Made by a program: the position numbers and the translations under genes. A stretch of DNA of 64,000 nucleotides from Siphonodentalium dalli (Eukaryota > Mollusca > Scaphopoda > Gadilida > Siphonodentaliidae). Below, in pieces: positions 20,060-31,714 of this stretch; the first letter of the stretch is position 1, and each line of letters opens with the position of its first letter. The stretch lies in NCBI GenBank assembly GCA_032622095.1, contig CP136067.1:59747899-59811898 (forward strand), read 5' to 3'. Under the pieces are notes generated by a model. That model searched no databases, was not told the DNA's origin, and saw nothing but the letters and a program-made list of their open reading frames with translations.

Positions 20060-21497
20060 TCTCTAGATTCTAACGACCTAATATATCATGCAAGGCTCCA
20101 AATCGAAATATCCTTCGTTTGGAAACTTAAATTCTTCGATTTCCAACAAATTTGCATCCAAAATCAATCGAATTCATAAAATGGAACGAAACAAACTCAA
20201 TTTAACATATATTCTCTTAAATATATAATATCCAACTCGTATTTACAAAAGTTAAGGACGAGAATGCTAAATGGTATACACGTACTAGTATGCTTTGGGC
20301 TGATGCAAGTAAACTTCTTGTCATGAACACAATTGGTCATCCAATGGTTAGAGAAATTCGTCTCACGAAAAGTACCATAACAGTGCTAACATGGAACAGA
20401 TATGTATCATTGTCATCTCTTTGTTTACTTTGCAATACAACTTATATTCTTCTAATTATATTGTTTCTTTAAAATAGCCAATTGTATTATATATACGCTC
20501 ACCAATGGATTATAGAAAATTTATTCTTATTTTTGTGTGAATTAATCTGAGAACCTATGAAAAGCACCCTTAAAGTAAGGCGACATGGCTATTGTTGTGG
20601 GGACAAAATCGTTATCTCCGGCAACATCGTGGGGTTCGCGGAGATTTAATACATAGGTGTCTCACATTTTATCCGAAGATAACTAATATTACCCAGAATG
20701 GAATATAGGTCATATAGAGATATTCACTTTCATACTATCCCACACGCGTGTGCGGCGAGAGACGGATTCACTTCACCTGTACCAATGCCCACCAGGAATA
20801 ATTCATTATCCTCGCGAATCGGTAAAGTTAACCTTACTTTTATAATTATGTATCACGATGACACGTTTTGTGTTGAAATGCGACCTTACTTATGGAAACA
20901 TCGATGGATTATTACGGAGACATGTAGGTTCCATTTATAGAAATGGTATTTAAAAGGTCTCATTGTTGTCATATGTCTTCGTTGGAATGTAGACTAAAGA
21001 TCTTACTGCGAAGTATCCGGAGTGTATTTAATCCGATTAGTAGATTTTTGGTCCGCATTTAGAGGTTTTATGTTGTGGTGAATGAGAAACTTTCAGTCTT
21101 TAGCCGCAGCTGTAATGATTTGAAGGATTAGTTGTTTTAACGGAATTCTGATGTGGTGCTTTCATGAAACATTGAAGACTAATTAGTCTCCATAATCGGT
21201 GGTGAATGAAACCTTATCGGAAATTATTTCATAATGAATCTCGAGAGTGTTTGTAAATCATTCAGTGTTCAGATGGCGTTACCATTTCTGACTATGGTTT
21301 TTTTGTTATTTCTCTGCGATCGGGAGTGAAGTACATGTACTAGTATAATGCTGAGTAATAGGGCAGCGGCCAGCTGTTGACTTGTGTGTATCGATTGAAT
21401 GTGATTATAAGAACATTTATTGTTGTAAATTGTGAATTTCTTGTGAATGATAAAAAAGAAAATATGGTGTTTTTGAGTGCATGGATGGTTGCCAAAC
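20060..21497. other. Stretch without supported genes
   Basis: AT-rich, with only short, mostly overlapping ORFs. Upstream exons of the coiled-coil gene could lie here or beyond, but I could not identify one with convincing splice sites. Confidence 0.4.
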
Positions 21498-23100
21498 AAG
21501 ATTCAAGAAATTCAAGATTTATTTTATAATGAAAGCTCCATGTCGGAACATCAAAATTTGTAAATAGTAGAAGAAGAGAAGAAAATATAAAAATAAATAA
21601 TGAATAATATAACTATAATAATAACGTGCACCAGTTTTTTGTATAATGGGGAGTAACTCTAATAAGGCCTCATGTATTTCCAATGGCTATGTGCTGAATA
21701 CGCTGGTACAGTATGAGATTCTAACGGAGTAGATTCTTTAAAATTAGTTAATTACATCATTGAATAAAGTCAGTTTTACACTCTGGTTATATTATGGTAT
21801 TACCCTTACATGGAGATAGGTACTTGAAGTTTATATCAGATTTATAATATACTGTGTAATTTATTAAAGATGTAATCATGGTTTCAGAGCTGCAGTTACA
21901 CCAACATTTAACTATAAGTTTAAAATATAAATACCAAATGACACATGCTCTTTAAGTACGATTGGTGTAAATATAAATGAGAAGTTTATATGCAGTGACT
22001 GTGAGCAATAGTAGAGGCATTTCTAGGGTTACTCCCATGGGCATAAGAAGACCATCATGCATGAGAGAGCCTTGCTAAAAACAAAGAGAACAAAGCCTGG
22101 CTATATTTTTTATATATTTGGGCTCTGTTTTGTTCATTATCCAAATAAGTTGTGTGTAGTAAACTTCAATTTGTATACTTTGTGAAAGAAGTGGGACAAT
22201 TAAGTTATTACGTACCGTATCATGTTTGGGACATTGTAATAGGAAGTGGGTCTCATCCTCAGTTACCCAAAGATTTGTACAATTTGTACAAACCCGGTCC
22301 TTGACATCATTCTCTTTCGATGAATATCTGCCTATTTCTATTTGTAATCTATGCGCACTGATACGAAATCTAGACAAACATTTCCTGTTGTTAATATCCT
22401 TTATCTGATCAAGGTACTCCTCATATTTGAAATCATTTTTGAATAGCCTATATGTTCTTAATTTTGAACTTTTCTCCAAATCCAACTTCCATTTATAAGA
22501 TAACTTTTTCTTCAGAGTGATCCGAATAGAGCGCATGACTTTTGGGGTAATATAATCGGGTTTCTGGATAAGGTGTTCAAATCCCAACTTCTTAAGGAAA
22601 TTGTAGATACATTGGAGCCAACAGTGTTGGTAACAACCTACCATGTTAACATTATCAGTGAGGGCTTCTATCAGCAGATGGTCTTTGAGGGAACCATCGT
22701 GCAGTCTTTTCCAATATTTGACCATATTCAATATCATATCTACGGTGTAAAGTCACTAAAGTGGATATCTGCCAGGATCACCATAAATTGCAAGTAATGT
22801 TGAGTTTTTGTGAACCCCCAATAGATATCTACACACTGTTTAATTTCTCAATGGGGTTGTTTTCAAACATTATACTAAAGTCCTTCTTAAGGTTCTTAAT
22901 TGAAAGCATTCAAGTAATCTCCGATGAGTACAATAAAATAAGTTTCACTGTTTGATCGAATACATGCATGATTTTTCTCGGATTGAACGGCATGTCATTG
23001 AAGGTACTTTTAATTTTGAAAAAAGCTTTAGATGCTCTTTGATAAAGGTCATTGAGAGCTTGGTTGAAATTGCCATTCAGGCAGAATAATACGCTCTTTA
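21498..23100 (-). pseudogene. Non-LTR retrotransposon remnant: reverse transcriptase C-terminus and 3' end
   Basis: The open frame 22737-22075 contains KLRTYRLFKNDFKYEEYL, SRFRISAHRLQIEIGRYSS and a C-x2-C...H-x4-C pattern (CTNCTNLWVTEDETHFLLQC), the zinc-binding region found after the reverse transcriptase domain in many metazoan LINE ORF2 proteins. Upstream on the same strand (22740-23090) broken frames give ASKAFFKIKSTFNDMP and RYLLGVHKNST, the preceding part of such proteins. The 3' end is marked near 21498-21530 by AATAAATCTTGAATTTCTTG, read on the minus strand, a simple-repeat tail. The 5' part, including the catalytic domain, is absent. This is a different lineage from the element at 59 kb. 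Confidence 0.75.
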
Positions 23101-23198
23101 AAACACTTCTTCAATTATTTCCGTTATTTCGTCAAAAACACTTCTTCAAATATCTCCGTTATTTAGTTAATAAAAATATTTTCTTATTTTAGGGTCAC

Positions 23199-23264
23199 AT
23201 ATCAAAATGAGAGGATATGGTGATCCCCTTTTCATGGGATCACCATATCCTCTCATTTTGATAT
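23199..23264. repeat. Perfect hairpin, about 28 bp arms
   Basis: 'atatcaaaatgagaggat' and onward to 'gatcccc' is mirrored by 'gggatcaccatatcctctca' and onward, with a loop of about 9 bases. Confidence 0.9.
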
Positions 23265-23404
23265 ATGCTCATGCCTTCATTGAGCCACGAGTGACTCCTG
23301 AGACGAGGATCACATATTATATATGATACCATATCCTACGGAGTTTGATATCTACACCCGTGCGCATGGCCTGATTTATCTAAGCAATTTTGTGGCCCAC
23401 TTGA

Positions 23405-24758
23405 GGTTACACTGGTGTAAATAAGGTTCGGAGAGACCTCTAGCGGATGCGGGAGGAATATATAGGAGAGAATAAAATAGACACTGGGCCCTGATTGGTC
23501 AATAGCCTTGTGTGCGTTTTGCATAAAAAAATCATCACACCTCTTCCCTATGATTTCCCATAGGTAAGAAAGCCATTGGCACAGGAATTAACCCTTTGTA
23601 GTGAAGTTTGAATTTGTTGGTGTGGTCTAAAATATGACAGTATTTTTTTATGCGGATCTGACACTAGTTACGAAAACACAAGATTTAAAGGCGAATTCCC
23701 TGCTAGACAGATATGATTTTTTTGTGTAAAAAGTTTCCCGAAATGTCAATTTTTCAGATTAAAAAAAAAAAATTGGACCCATGGTTCATATAGCCAACAG
23801 CATACGCTAAAACGTTAGCACTGAGGCCTATGGAAAACATTTACACCAGTGTAACCTAAAGGGAAAAATGAGCTTTTTGGCATTTTTGATTCCTGGGAGT
23901 CACTTAAAAGTATTTTAATGCATTTTTCACAGCCTGGTCTTTCAGTCCAATGAATCTCCAATGCATGGTGTGGCTATTCTTGCTGCTGATGTCTTCTTTC
24001 ACTTACATCGGCCAAAAAAATGGTATGATTTTTCATAAAAAATGCCAATTTTTCAAGGTATTTTCAAAAAATTTCAAGGTGGTAATTGTCACATGATAAT
24101 GCAAGTTACCCATAACATGAGCATGTCAATGACACATATACCAATTGTTATAAGAAGCTAATCTAACAAGTATTTTGGATTTTATAGCCAGTGATATACA
24201 GATATATATAATAAAAGTGTCTCATTTTCACTGGTGGGTATGGCCATTTGAAGGTTAATAGCACTAAAACTTGGACACATTTAAGAAAATGCTTCAGCAT
24301 TTCAAAGAGAGCATATCTTTGTTCAACTAATTCAATATACACCCACATCCAGTTATCTTGGATCACCCTTGCAGACCTGAAAATGTCATATTTTAGTCTT
24401 CCATGTGCTGATAAAGTCATGTGCTTGATGCTCAGCTGATCAGATCTGGACTCAATGACCTCACATCACCAGAAGTTCTCTCATGGAAAGGATCTTGTAC
24501 AGTCTTCCATAGCTGATCCAAGTTTGCAACACCAGACCCCAAAAACTGTGTGAAAATGGGGCCTGAATATGACTTGTGGTGGAAAAATTTGCTTTTTTGA
24601 TGAATAATGTGTTACAGAGAGAGGGGTTAAATTGTGTGTGATAAATAAAGAACCACAGAAGTGATATTATTTTTGAACACATTTTTTTCATTCATGGGCA
24701 ATTCTGAAAAAATGTAGGGTGTTACAATTATTCCGCGAAAAAGCGGGCTATCGCTTTA
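23405..24758 (-). repeat. Array unit 1 (A 23405-23856, B 23857-24758)
   Basis: First unit of the array, with the 9 bp 'tgggtatgg' present in B. B carries two minus-strand open frames, 24691-24461 (76 aa) and 24420-24163 (85 aa), repeated in each unit. They match no family I recognise and their counterparts in the diverged copy at 14.4-15.9 kb do not look protein-constrained. Confidence 0.85.
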
Positions 24759-24898
24759 GGTTACACTGGTGTAAATAAGGTTCGGAGAGACCTCTAGCGG
24801 ATGCGGGAGGAATATATAGGAGAGAATAAAATAGACACTGGGCCCTGATTGGTCAATAGCCTTGTGTGCGTTTTGCATAAAAAAATCATCACACCTCT
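24759..24898 (-). mobile_element. Element A, array copy 2, left part before the insertion
   Basis: It matches the first 140 bases of the other array copies up to 'cacacctct'. The copy resumes at 39198 with 'cttccctatg' and ends at 39510. Comparison with intact copies ('cacacctcttccctatg') shows CT duplicated at the junctions. Confidence 0.9.
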
Positions 24899-24901
24899 CC
24901 C

Positions 24902-25745
24902 ATATAAAAATGTACCTGGGTAAATCCACCCAGGTTTTTTGGGCCGAAACCCAGGTAAAAATCTATCTACCAAGACATCCACCAACCATCAAGACCCCGC
25001 GAAACCTGGGTTTTACCATGATTTACCCACCTGAAACTGGATAAAAACCCTGGTATGGGTAAACCTGGGTGTAATTACCCAGGTGACCACACCCAGGTGT
25101 ACCCTACCTGGGTGTTTCCCACCCAGGTCTACCCTGGTGTTTCCTACCTGGGTGTTTCCCCACCCAGGTGTACCATGGTGTTATTTACCCAGGTGTACCC
25201 TGGTGTTTCCTACCTGGGTGTTTCCCATCCAGGTTACCTAGGTGTTATTCACCCAGGTGTACCCTGGTGTTTCCTACCTGGGTGTTTCCCACCCAGGTGT
25301 ACCTTGGTGTTATTCACCCAGGTGTACCCTGGTGTTTCCTACCTGGGTGTTTCCCACCCAGGTGTACCTTGGTGTTATTCACCCAGGCGTACCCTGGTGT
25401 TTCCTACCTGGGTGTTCCCCACCCAGGTGTACCTTGATGTTTCCAACCCAGGTATACCTTGGTGTTTTTTTTACGCCGGTGTACCTTGGTGTTTTCTTAC
25501 CCAGGTGGATTTCCCATTGAGATGCACCTGGGTTAGAAAACCCCAAGGTACACCCAGGTAAGGAAACACCAAGGTACACCTGGGCAGGAAAACACCAAGG
25601 TACACCTGGGTAAGAAAACACCAAGGTACACCTGGGTAAGAAAACACCAAGGTACACCTGGGTAAGAAAACACCAAGGTACACATGGGTAGGAAACACCA
25701 AGGAACACCTGGGTGAATAACACCAAGGTACACCTGGGTGGGGAT
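24902..25745. repeat. Left subterminal repeat region of the 14.3 kb element
   Basis: Dozens of copies of ACCCAGGTGTACC / ACCTGGGTGT words. From about 25055 to 25515 they are arranged as 'acccaggtgtaccctggtg' and 'ttcctacctgggtgtttcc'; from 25530 to 25745 the orientation flips to a roughly 26 bp unit 'aagaaaacaccaaggtacac' plus 'ctgggt'. Open frames over the region are a by-product of the repeats. Confidence 0.9.
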
Positions 25746-25749
25746 ACCA

Positions 25750-27335
25750 AAGTGAAATGATGAGGATGGCAATGAAGTAGATTTTGATGGGATGCAGGGG
25801 TATTGTTATCAATGGAGTTGTTTTAGTATAATAGAACATTAAGGAAACTGATTGTGCAGCAATACAAGTTTATTCAAGGACAACAAACTAACTAAAGATA
25901 AAATACATGTATAGAAACACATGCAATATATAAATATATAAACTCATTAAACTGCATGGGTTAAAACTTACTGACAACAAGAGTTGGGTTAAAATTTTGA
26001 TTAAAAAACACTTGCAAAGTCCCTCTTCATACATGTATATGGTATGTTAGGCAAGTTACATGTACATGTAGTTGCAATGTATACTAGTACCGGTACATGA
26101 CATACCGGTGGACACAAAAATCATTATTTTAGTTCCAATGTCATTTACCAGAATACATGTACATGTTGTACCTTGCAACTACATCTACAGTGAGGTAGTT
26201 TTGTCTCATTTAAACTTTCTAAATGGGTTTCTCCCTTTGAATGACATAAACTAATGTGAGTATACACATGAGCTGTGGTGTGAAATACACACCAAAAAAT
26301 TATTTCTTAGTCTGAGGACATGTTTCCTGTCATTATCTTACTGCTTACAAATATAGATTTGTAATAATGTGCTGTAATGCTCCAGAAATAGTCATATTTT
26401 GTCCTGGTTGATAAGAACATATTATTTCTTAGTGTTAGAAGGACATGTTGTCTGATATTATTTGACTCATAAACCCCCAAATGTGCATGTAAACAGAACA
26501 TTCAGGAAAGAGACACACCATCTTTATCCTGTTTTATATCAGTACTAAGTAGCAATATTGATCAGATAGCAAAATATGCTATAAATAGATTTCAGATGGT
26601 AGAGATTAAACAATCACATTAATTGCACCAACTCGAAACAGTTAACATACCCTGTAGAATACAGACTATGATCAAGGAGGGTGTCACACACACCCCACCC
26701 CACTTTGGTATGTGATATTCAAGCCATTTTCAGGTGGTATGCTATATACATGTACATACCCAATGTTATCTGGTACTAGGATTTCACACGGCAATATAAC
26801 CGGCATTCACGATTCAGCAAAAAGGCTAGTATGCAGATATAATAGCAGAAAATTATAAAAATTTTGAGTATTTTCCAGCTTAAACAGACCCAAGTGATAT
26901 ATTTTTATCTAATTCAGTCTAATGGCTCTTGATATGTTGATGTTTTGGATACTATTTCAGCAAATGTGAGAAAAAGTGGCTTCTTTGGGGCATCAGCTTG
27001 TCTGAAAAATATATCAAGGTCCCCTAAATCCGATACTACATTTCAGAACAATCCAACCAGTGTCCCATGAAATGGTGGATAATAAACTATCATACCAAAT
27101 TTGATTCAGATTTGATCACACAAACTAAAATTATGATGCGGAAACCAGAAATTAACACGATTCTAAGTCGAAAAAGGGCCATAACTCTCGCAAAAATGAG
27201 CGGAGCACACCTATATTCGAACTTGACCTGTATTTTGGTCTGATAAACTTACATACCACATTTGGTTCAGATATGATCACACAAACTGAAGTTATCATCC
27301 GGAAACCTACAATTTTCAAAGTTTAAATGTCTATT
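25750..27335. other. Interior of the 14.3 kb element, no genes seen
   Basis: AT-rich, with frequent TACATGTA words. Near 27060-27310 two diverged copies of a sentence occur ('tttgattcagatttgatcac' / 'tttggttcagatatgatcac'), about 175 bp apart, a short old duplication. Confidence 0.4.
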
Positions 27336-27701
27336 AGGCGACACCAATTTTTAAGTCTGGTTTACGAACATGTGGGCTGATGTGGGGAGAAAAAAAGTAG
27401 ATGCAGGAGGGGAAAAAAATAAAAATAAAAAAAATTGTCAAGTAAATCTTGAAATTTTACATAAATTTTACAAAAATTGTGAAAAAAAACTTTTCGAATG
27501 AAATTCTGAACCAAACAAGACATTTCTTGTCATGAAAATATGGATCTGCAAATGATCATAAGCAGAACCGGATGCGACAGCACATGAAAATCAGTACGCG
27601 TGTAAAAAAATTTGGGACAAAAAATAAAAAAAAATATTCATGAAATGGAAAAAAAGTTGTAGGAGGTGTTCGTAAACCGGACTTAAAAATTGGTGTCGCC
27701 T
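27336..27701. mobile_element. MITE family P, copy 1 (366 bp)
   Basis: The ends AGGCGACACCAATTTTTAAG and the complement (GGTGTCGCCT at 27692-27701) give about 35 bp inverted repeats. The interior matches the copy at 34690-35070 in the opposite orientation. Confidence 0.85.
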
Positions 27702-27730
27702 TATGTGTATATAACTCATATAGCTAACTA

Positions 27731-28687
27731 TTAAAGGTGCTCAATCAGATTCGATGGTCCCCATATAATTAGATTCCAACAACAACATTTTTTTTAGAAA
27801 TGCTGCTTCAGTAATATCAGAATCGATTAATTGCCCAAAAATAATGCTAACCACTGTCAACTACTAGTACATGTATAGTATAAAATCGCCTGATACGTTA
27901 TATTTATCAACATGCTGTTCGACGAAGTTTGACCTTATTATCAACACAAAGCCTCTTCATTTTAGAGTTATCCATCTTCATCCGCAATTTGGTCTGAGAC
28001 CGTCGGCTCGTCAAATTTTTCTGGGCCACTATTAAGTATCGATGGTGATAAATATTAAAATTTCAAAAATTGATATCTAATAACTCTGAGCTTTGATACA
28101 TGTAGGTGGGTCCCTCGACTTGATTAAAATATTTTTACCCCCCCCCCCCCCCGATTCCATATACATGTATATGTAAATAGCAAATAAGGGGCACTTAATC
28201 TGATTATGCATCTTTAAACTGTATTTGAATTTAAAGATGCATAATCTGATGATTAAGGGCCCCCTGAATTAATGCTCGCACATTACTCTTTATTTGGACT
28301 TGGGGGGGGTAAAAGATATTTGGTACGAGTCGAGGAACCCACCACCTATCAAAGCTCAGAGTTATTAGATATCAATTTTTGAAATATACTATTTTTCACG
28401 ATCAAGAATTAATAGTGGCCCACGGTCTCGGACCAAATTTCAGATGAAGATGGATAACTCTAAAATCAAGAGGCTTTCTGTTGATAATAAGGCCAAATTT
28501 TGTAGAACAACATGTTGATAAATAACATATGTCAGGCAATTGTATACTTTAGTTGACAGTGGTTAGCATTATTTTAGGGCAATTAATCAATTCTGATAAC
28601 GTAACTGAAGCAGCCTTTCTAAATACAAATGTATGATGTTGGAATCTGATTATATGGGTATCATCGAACCGATTGAGTACCTTTAAA
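27731..28687. mobile_element. Fold-back element, about 957 bp
   Basis: The arms run over about 27731-28215 and 28222-28687: 'ttaaaggtgctcaatcagat' pairs with 'ttgagtacctttaa', and 'gtggttagcatta' (28560) pairs with 'taatgctaaccac' (27844). The loop is a few bases. A C run (28138-28152) sits in the left arm, opposite a shorter G run at 28304. Confidence 0.85.
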
Positions 28688-28689
28688 AT

Positions 28690-29280
28690 GAACTGTATCC
28701 AGTATAAACATGTTAAACCTGATAATTAATTAGAGCATGCAGTCCCTGTTGACATGCGGTATCCGCTGGTAATCTTACCACAGTAATATGTGTTAACTGT
28801 GATAACCAAGTTAATTGTTTTTACCACAAAAATTCTGAATTCTATCTAGACATTTTGAAACAATAAAAAAAAATTCTGGTGTGATTACAATGTCAACTTT
28901 AAAACAAAATTCATATTAACATCGCATGAAAAATACAGCCTAACTGCAAATGTGAGGTGGACCACATTCTGCGGCGGTATAACTGACTGCGGTTGATCGC
29001 ATGAACACGCCTGAATACTGCAGTAATACCCGAGTAATATAAGGCGAGTTGATTAATTAAAGCATAGCTGTAATTTTACATGTATGTTCTATAGACTTTG
29101 TTGGGAAAGAGAATATAGCTGTGCGACAATGTTAATCCTGATGAGCTAAGTTAGAAATTTTTCAATCGAAACCTCATAAAAAAAAATGGAAATTCAGTTC
29201 TCAATTTTCGAACACTTCTAGGAAATTGTTCAAAAATATTGTTAAAAGATGCCCATTCGATTTGACACTGTAAATATACC
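28690..29280. other. AT-rich spacer, nothing recognised
   Basis: No coding or repeat structure that I can support. Confidence 0.35.
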
Positions 29281-29287
29281 CTGTTCA

Positions 29288-29403
29288 AGTGTTCCTGCTA
29301 ATGTGCTATGATGCGGTTGGGTCCTGCTTAATTGCTATGAATTGCACTACCCGCATCATAGCAATTCAGCAGGACCACCAGCATCATAGCATATTAGCAG
29401 GAC
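29288..29403. repeat. Compound hairpin
   Basis: The word CCTGCTAAT...TGCTATGATGC occurs twice forward and twice inverted in about 115 bases, so the two halves fold back on each other. Confidence 0.8.
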
Positions 29404-29826
29404 CACTTGGCCAGTGGTAAAATAGTTTGTTTTCCATACGGATACGTGTTTTCAAATAATCATGTAATGATATCTAACATACATGTATATGATCCCATTT
29501 ATAAGTTTTATTCATCACGACCAGATAAACTTTGTATACAGACAGTTTTACCAAACTTAGAATTTTTATTAGGTGCTTTCATTGTAGCTGTAATTACTAG
29601 TATTAAAAGAGTGCTCAATAAAGTTTGTTTTATCATTTATGCTCATTTGGAATTTGGATGCTATTTAATTCTGTTTATCTATATAATTGGCTGCACTGCT
29701 AAATTTTGACTCATTTCAGTCATTTGATGTCAGTACATGTAGTTGTCCATCGAAATGGCGAACACAACCAAAGACAAATTACAAGAGGAAAGACAACAAA
29801 TACATTTGATGTGCACTAAAACAGAT

Positions 29827-29993
29827 ACAGTAGTGCCCTAAGAAATCGACCCCTTAACCACAGCAGAATTATGTGTAACTTTCAGGATTTAGTCGGATAT
29901 ATGGCTTGTTGCCATTCATCGGAAAGCTCTCCCCGAGTTTAATACCCGTAATTCTGCTGTGGTTAAGGAGTCGATTAATTAGAGCATTACTGT
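29827..29993. mobile_element. MITE family Q, copy 1
   Basis: Inverted ends around ACAGTA(A/G)TGC...TCGA(C)TCCTTAAC and GTTAAGGAGTCGATTAATTA; arms about 60 bp. Shares its arms with 31498-31714. Confidence 0.8.
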
Positions 29994-31497
29994 AGTTACA
30001 AATGTATGTCTAGCCTCCTGTTGTGTCACTAATAAGATCTTTAATTCACATATGGTACACATGTACATGTACATGTACTATATAGTACCCGTTCAAGCGT
30101 TTACAAGTGTCAGTCATCGAGAAACTGACCAAAAGTTTTGGTAGTATATAATATAGGCTAGCACTGCACTTGGGCTACATGTACATGTACTGTAAGTGAT
30201 TATAATGTACTATTTTTATATTCTGCTGTGAAAGTGTTGCTGAATGAAATTTAAGTTTACCCCGATATTCTAAGTCCGCTCGACTAAGATGGGTTTTTTC
30301 TCGAAAACTGATATCTGAATATACATGACTTTTTGTACGTCTTCCACTGGTTGGTATTCCCTCTAAAATGACTAATTTTAACTGATTAGATTAGCCCTGG
30401 TATGGAAAACTCTAACTGTTATAGCCCGATGAGCGGTTTACTGCCAACAGCGGTGATGATATGATGACCAGCGTTGTGCATGGCATATGTTGATCCAGGT
30501 AAGAATGCTACCATGCATACATTCCAAACATTCATTAAATATCTTATTAATAGTAACCCAAACTACACAAGAGACTAGTATAACTAAGATTGGGCTCGAT
30601 TAATGATGTGACACTTTCAGTACTTCATTTACTAGTAGCCTGGTACTGGTGGGCCTGGCTACAGATACTTGTTTGGCGTGTTTGAGGCCTGTGGCACAAG
30701 GGCAGCAGAATCAATTAAAATTTCTCTTATTGTAGTGTAGTACATGTACATGAATAGTACCGGTAGTACAGCACACAAAGAGGTATATAGTACCGGCACA
30801 TGTACATGTATTCTCTCTGTTTTCACACATGTTTTTTTTCAATTTAACAACATGAGTCTTTTATGACACATACATGTACTAAAGTGAAAGTAGGCCTACA
30901 TGTCCATAATGTGCACCCAGTATACCGGTACATGTACTGATATATTACATTGCAATACAGTCCGAGTACAATGATATAGCAAAATTATGCATAGTAGAAT
31001 AACAACCTTTTGTACAAACAGTCCTGACAATGATATACCGGGATATCATGGTGATAGTTCATACATTTGGAATTACCGAATACCTGAGTTTGTGGATAGA
31101 CCGCTTCATGCGATGTTTATGTGAATTTTTATTTTTAAGTCGGCATTGCGTACGGTAGTCCTATAAACCACACCAGAGAATAGCAATTGTCGGTCAGTGA
31201 CCAACTTCTTATGTTTATGCAATCGATACAATCCGGTTCTGCTTTTGATGTCCAGTTCGATATTTGTGGTGTGTTCTTGTGCAAAAATATAAATCTAACT
31301 AATGCGCCAAAAATCAGGTTTATAAATTTATCCATTCTTGAGCAAGAGCAACTCGTAAAACTTGTATGGTATAACATTCCAAACTGAGTATTTCTGCTAT
31401 CAAACCATATGATAATAATGTTGAACCGGACATCGAAATCTGAACCGCATTTATGGATTGCAGCACGTGATGTTGAATAAACAGTTATAGAGGATAT
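29994..31497. other. Spacer rich in TACATGTA words, no genes seen
   Basis: Runs of ACATGTACATGT occur at 30059-30080, 30177-30190 and 30797-30810. ORFs are short and unsupported. Confidence 0.4.
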
Positions 31498-31714
31498 ACA
31501 GTAATGCTCTAATTAATCGACTCCTTAACTACAGCAGAATTATGGGTAACTTTTCAGGATTTAGTCGGAAATATGGGTTGATGCCATTCATCGGAGCTCT
31601 CGGTGAGAGCTTTCCGATGAATGGCAACAAGCCATATTTCGGACTATATCCTGAAAAGTTACCCATAATTCTGCTGTAGTTAAGGAGTCGATTAATTAGC
31701 TCTAGAATTACTGT
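31498..31714. mobile_element. MITE family Q, copy 2, near-perfect palindrome
   Basis: Arms of about 105 bp meet at 'atcggagctctcggtgagagctttccgat' near 31605. The ends are ACAGTAATGCTCTAATTAAT and its complement. Copy 1 at 29827 is the same family with a shorter, diverged centre. Confidence 0.85.

Noticed and set aside
24163-24691. Two small minus-strand ORFs (76 and 85 aa) repeated in every B module
   Set aside because: They are identical only because the units are nearly identical. In the diverged copy at 14.4-15.9 kb the first is frameshifted and the second differs mostly by amino-acid changes, so there is no sign of selection on a protein.
25055-25839. Long overlapping ORFs rich in VYPGVSYLGV and similar peptides
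   Set aside because: Open on both strands and in several frames because of the subterminal repeats; the peptide repeat mirrors the DNA repeat.
29407-29709. 100 aa plus-strand ORF
   Set aside because: AT-rich, hydrophobic chance composition, starts inside a hairpin, no domain or neighbour support.
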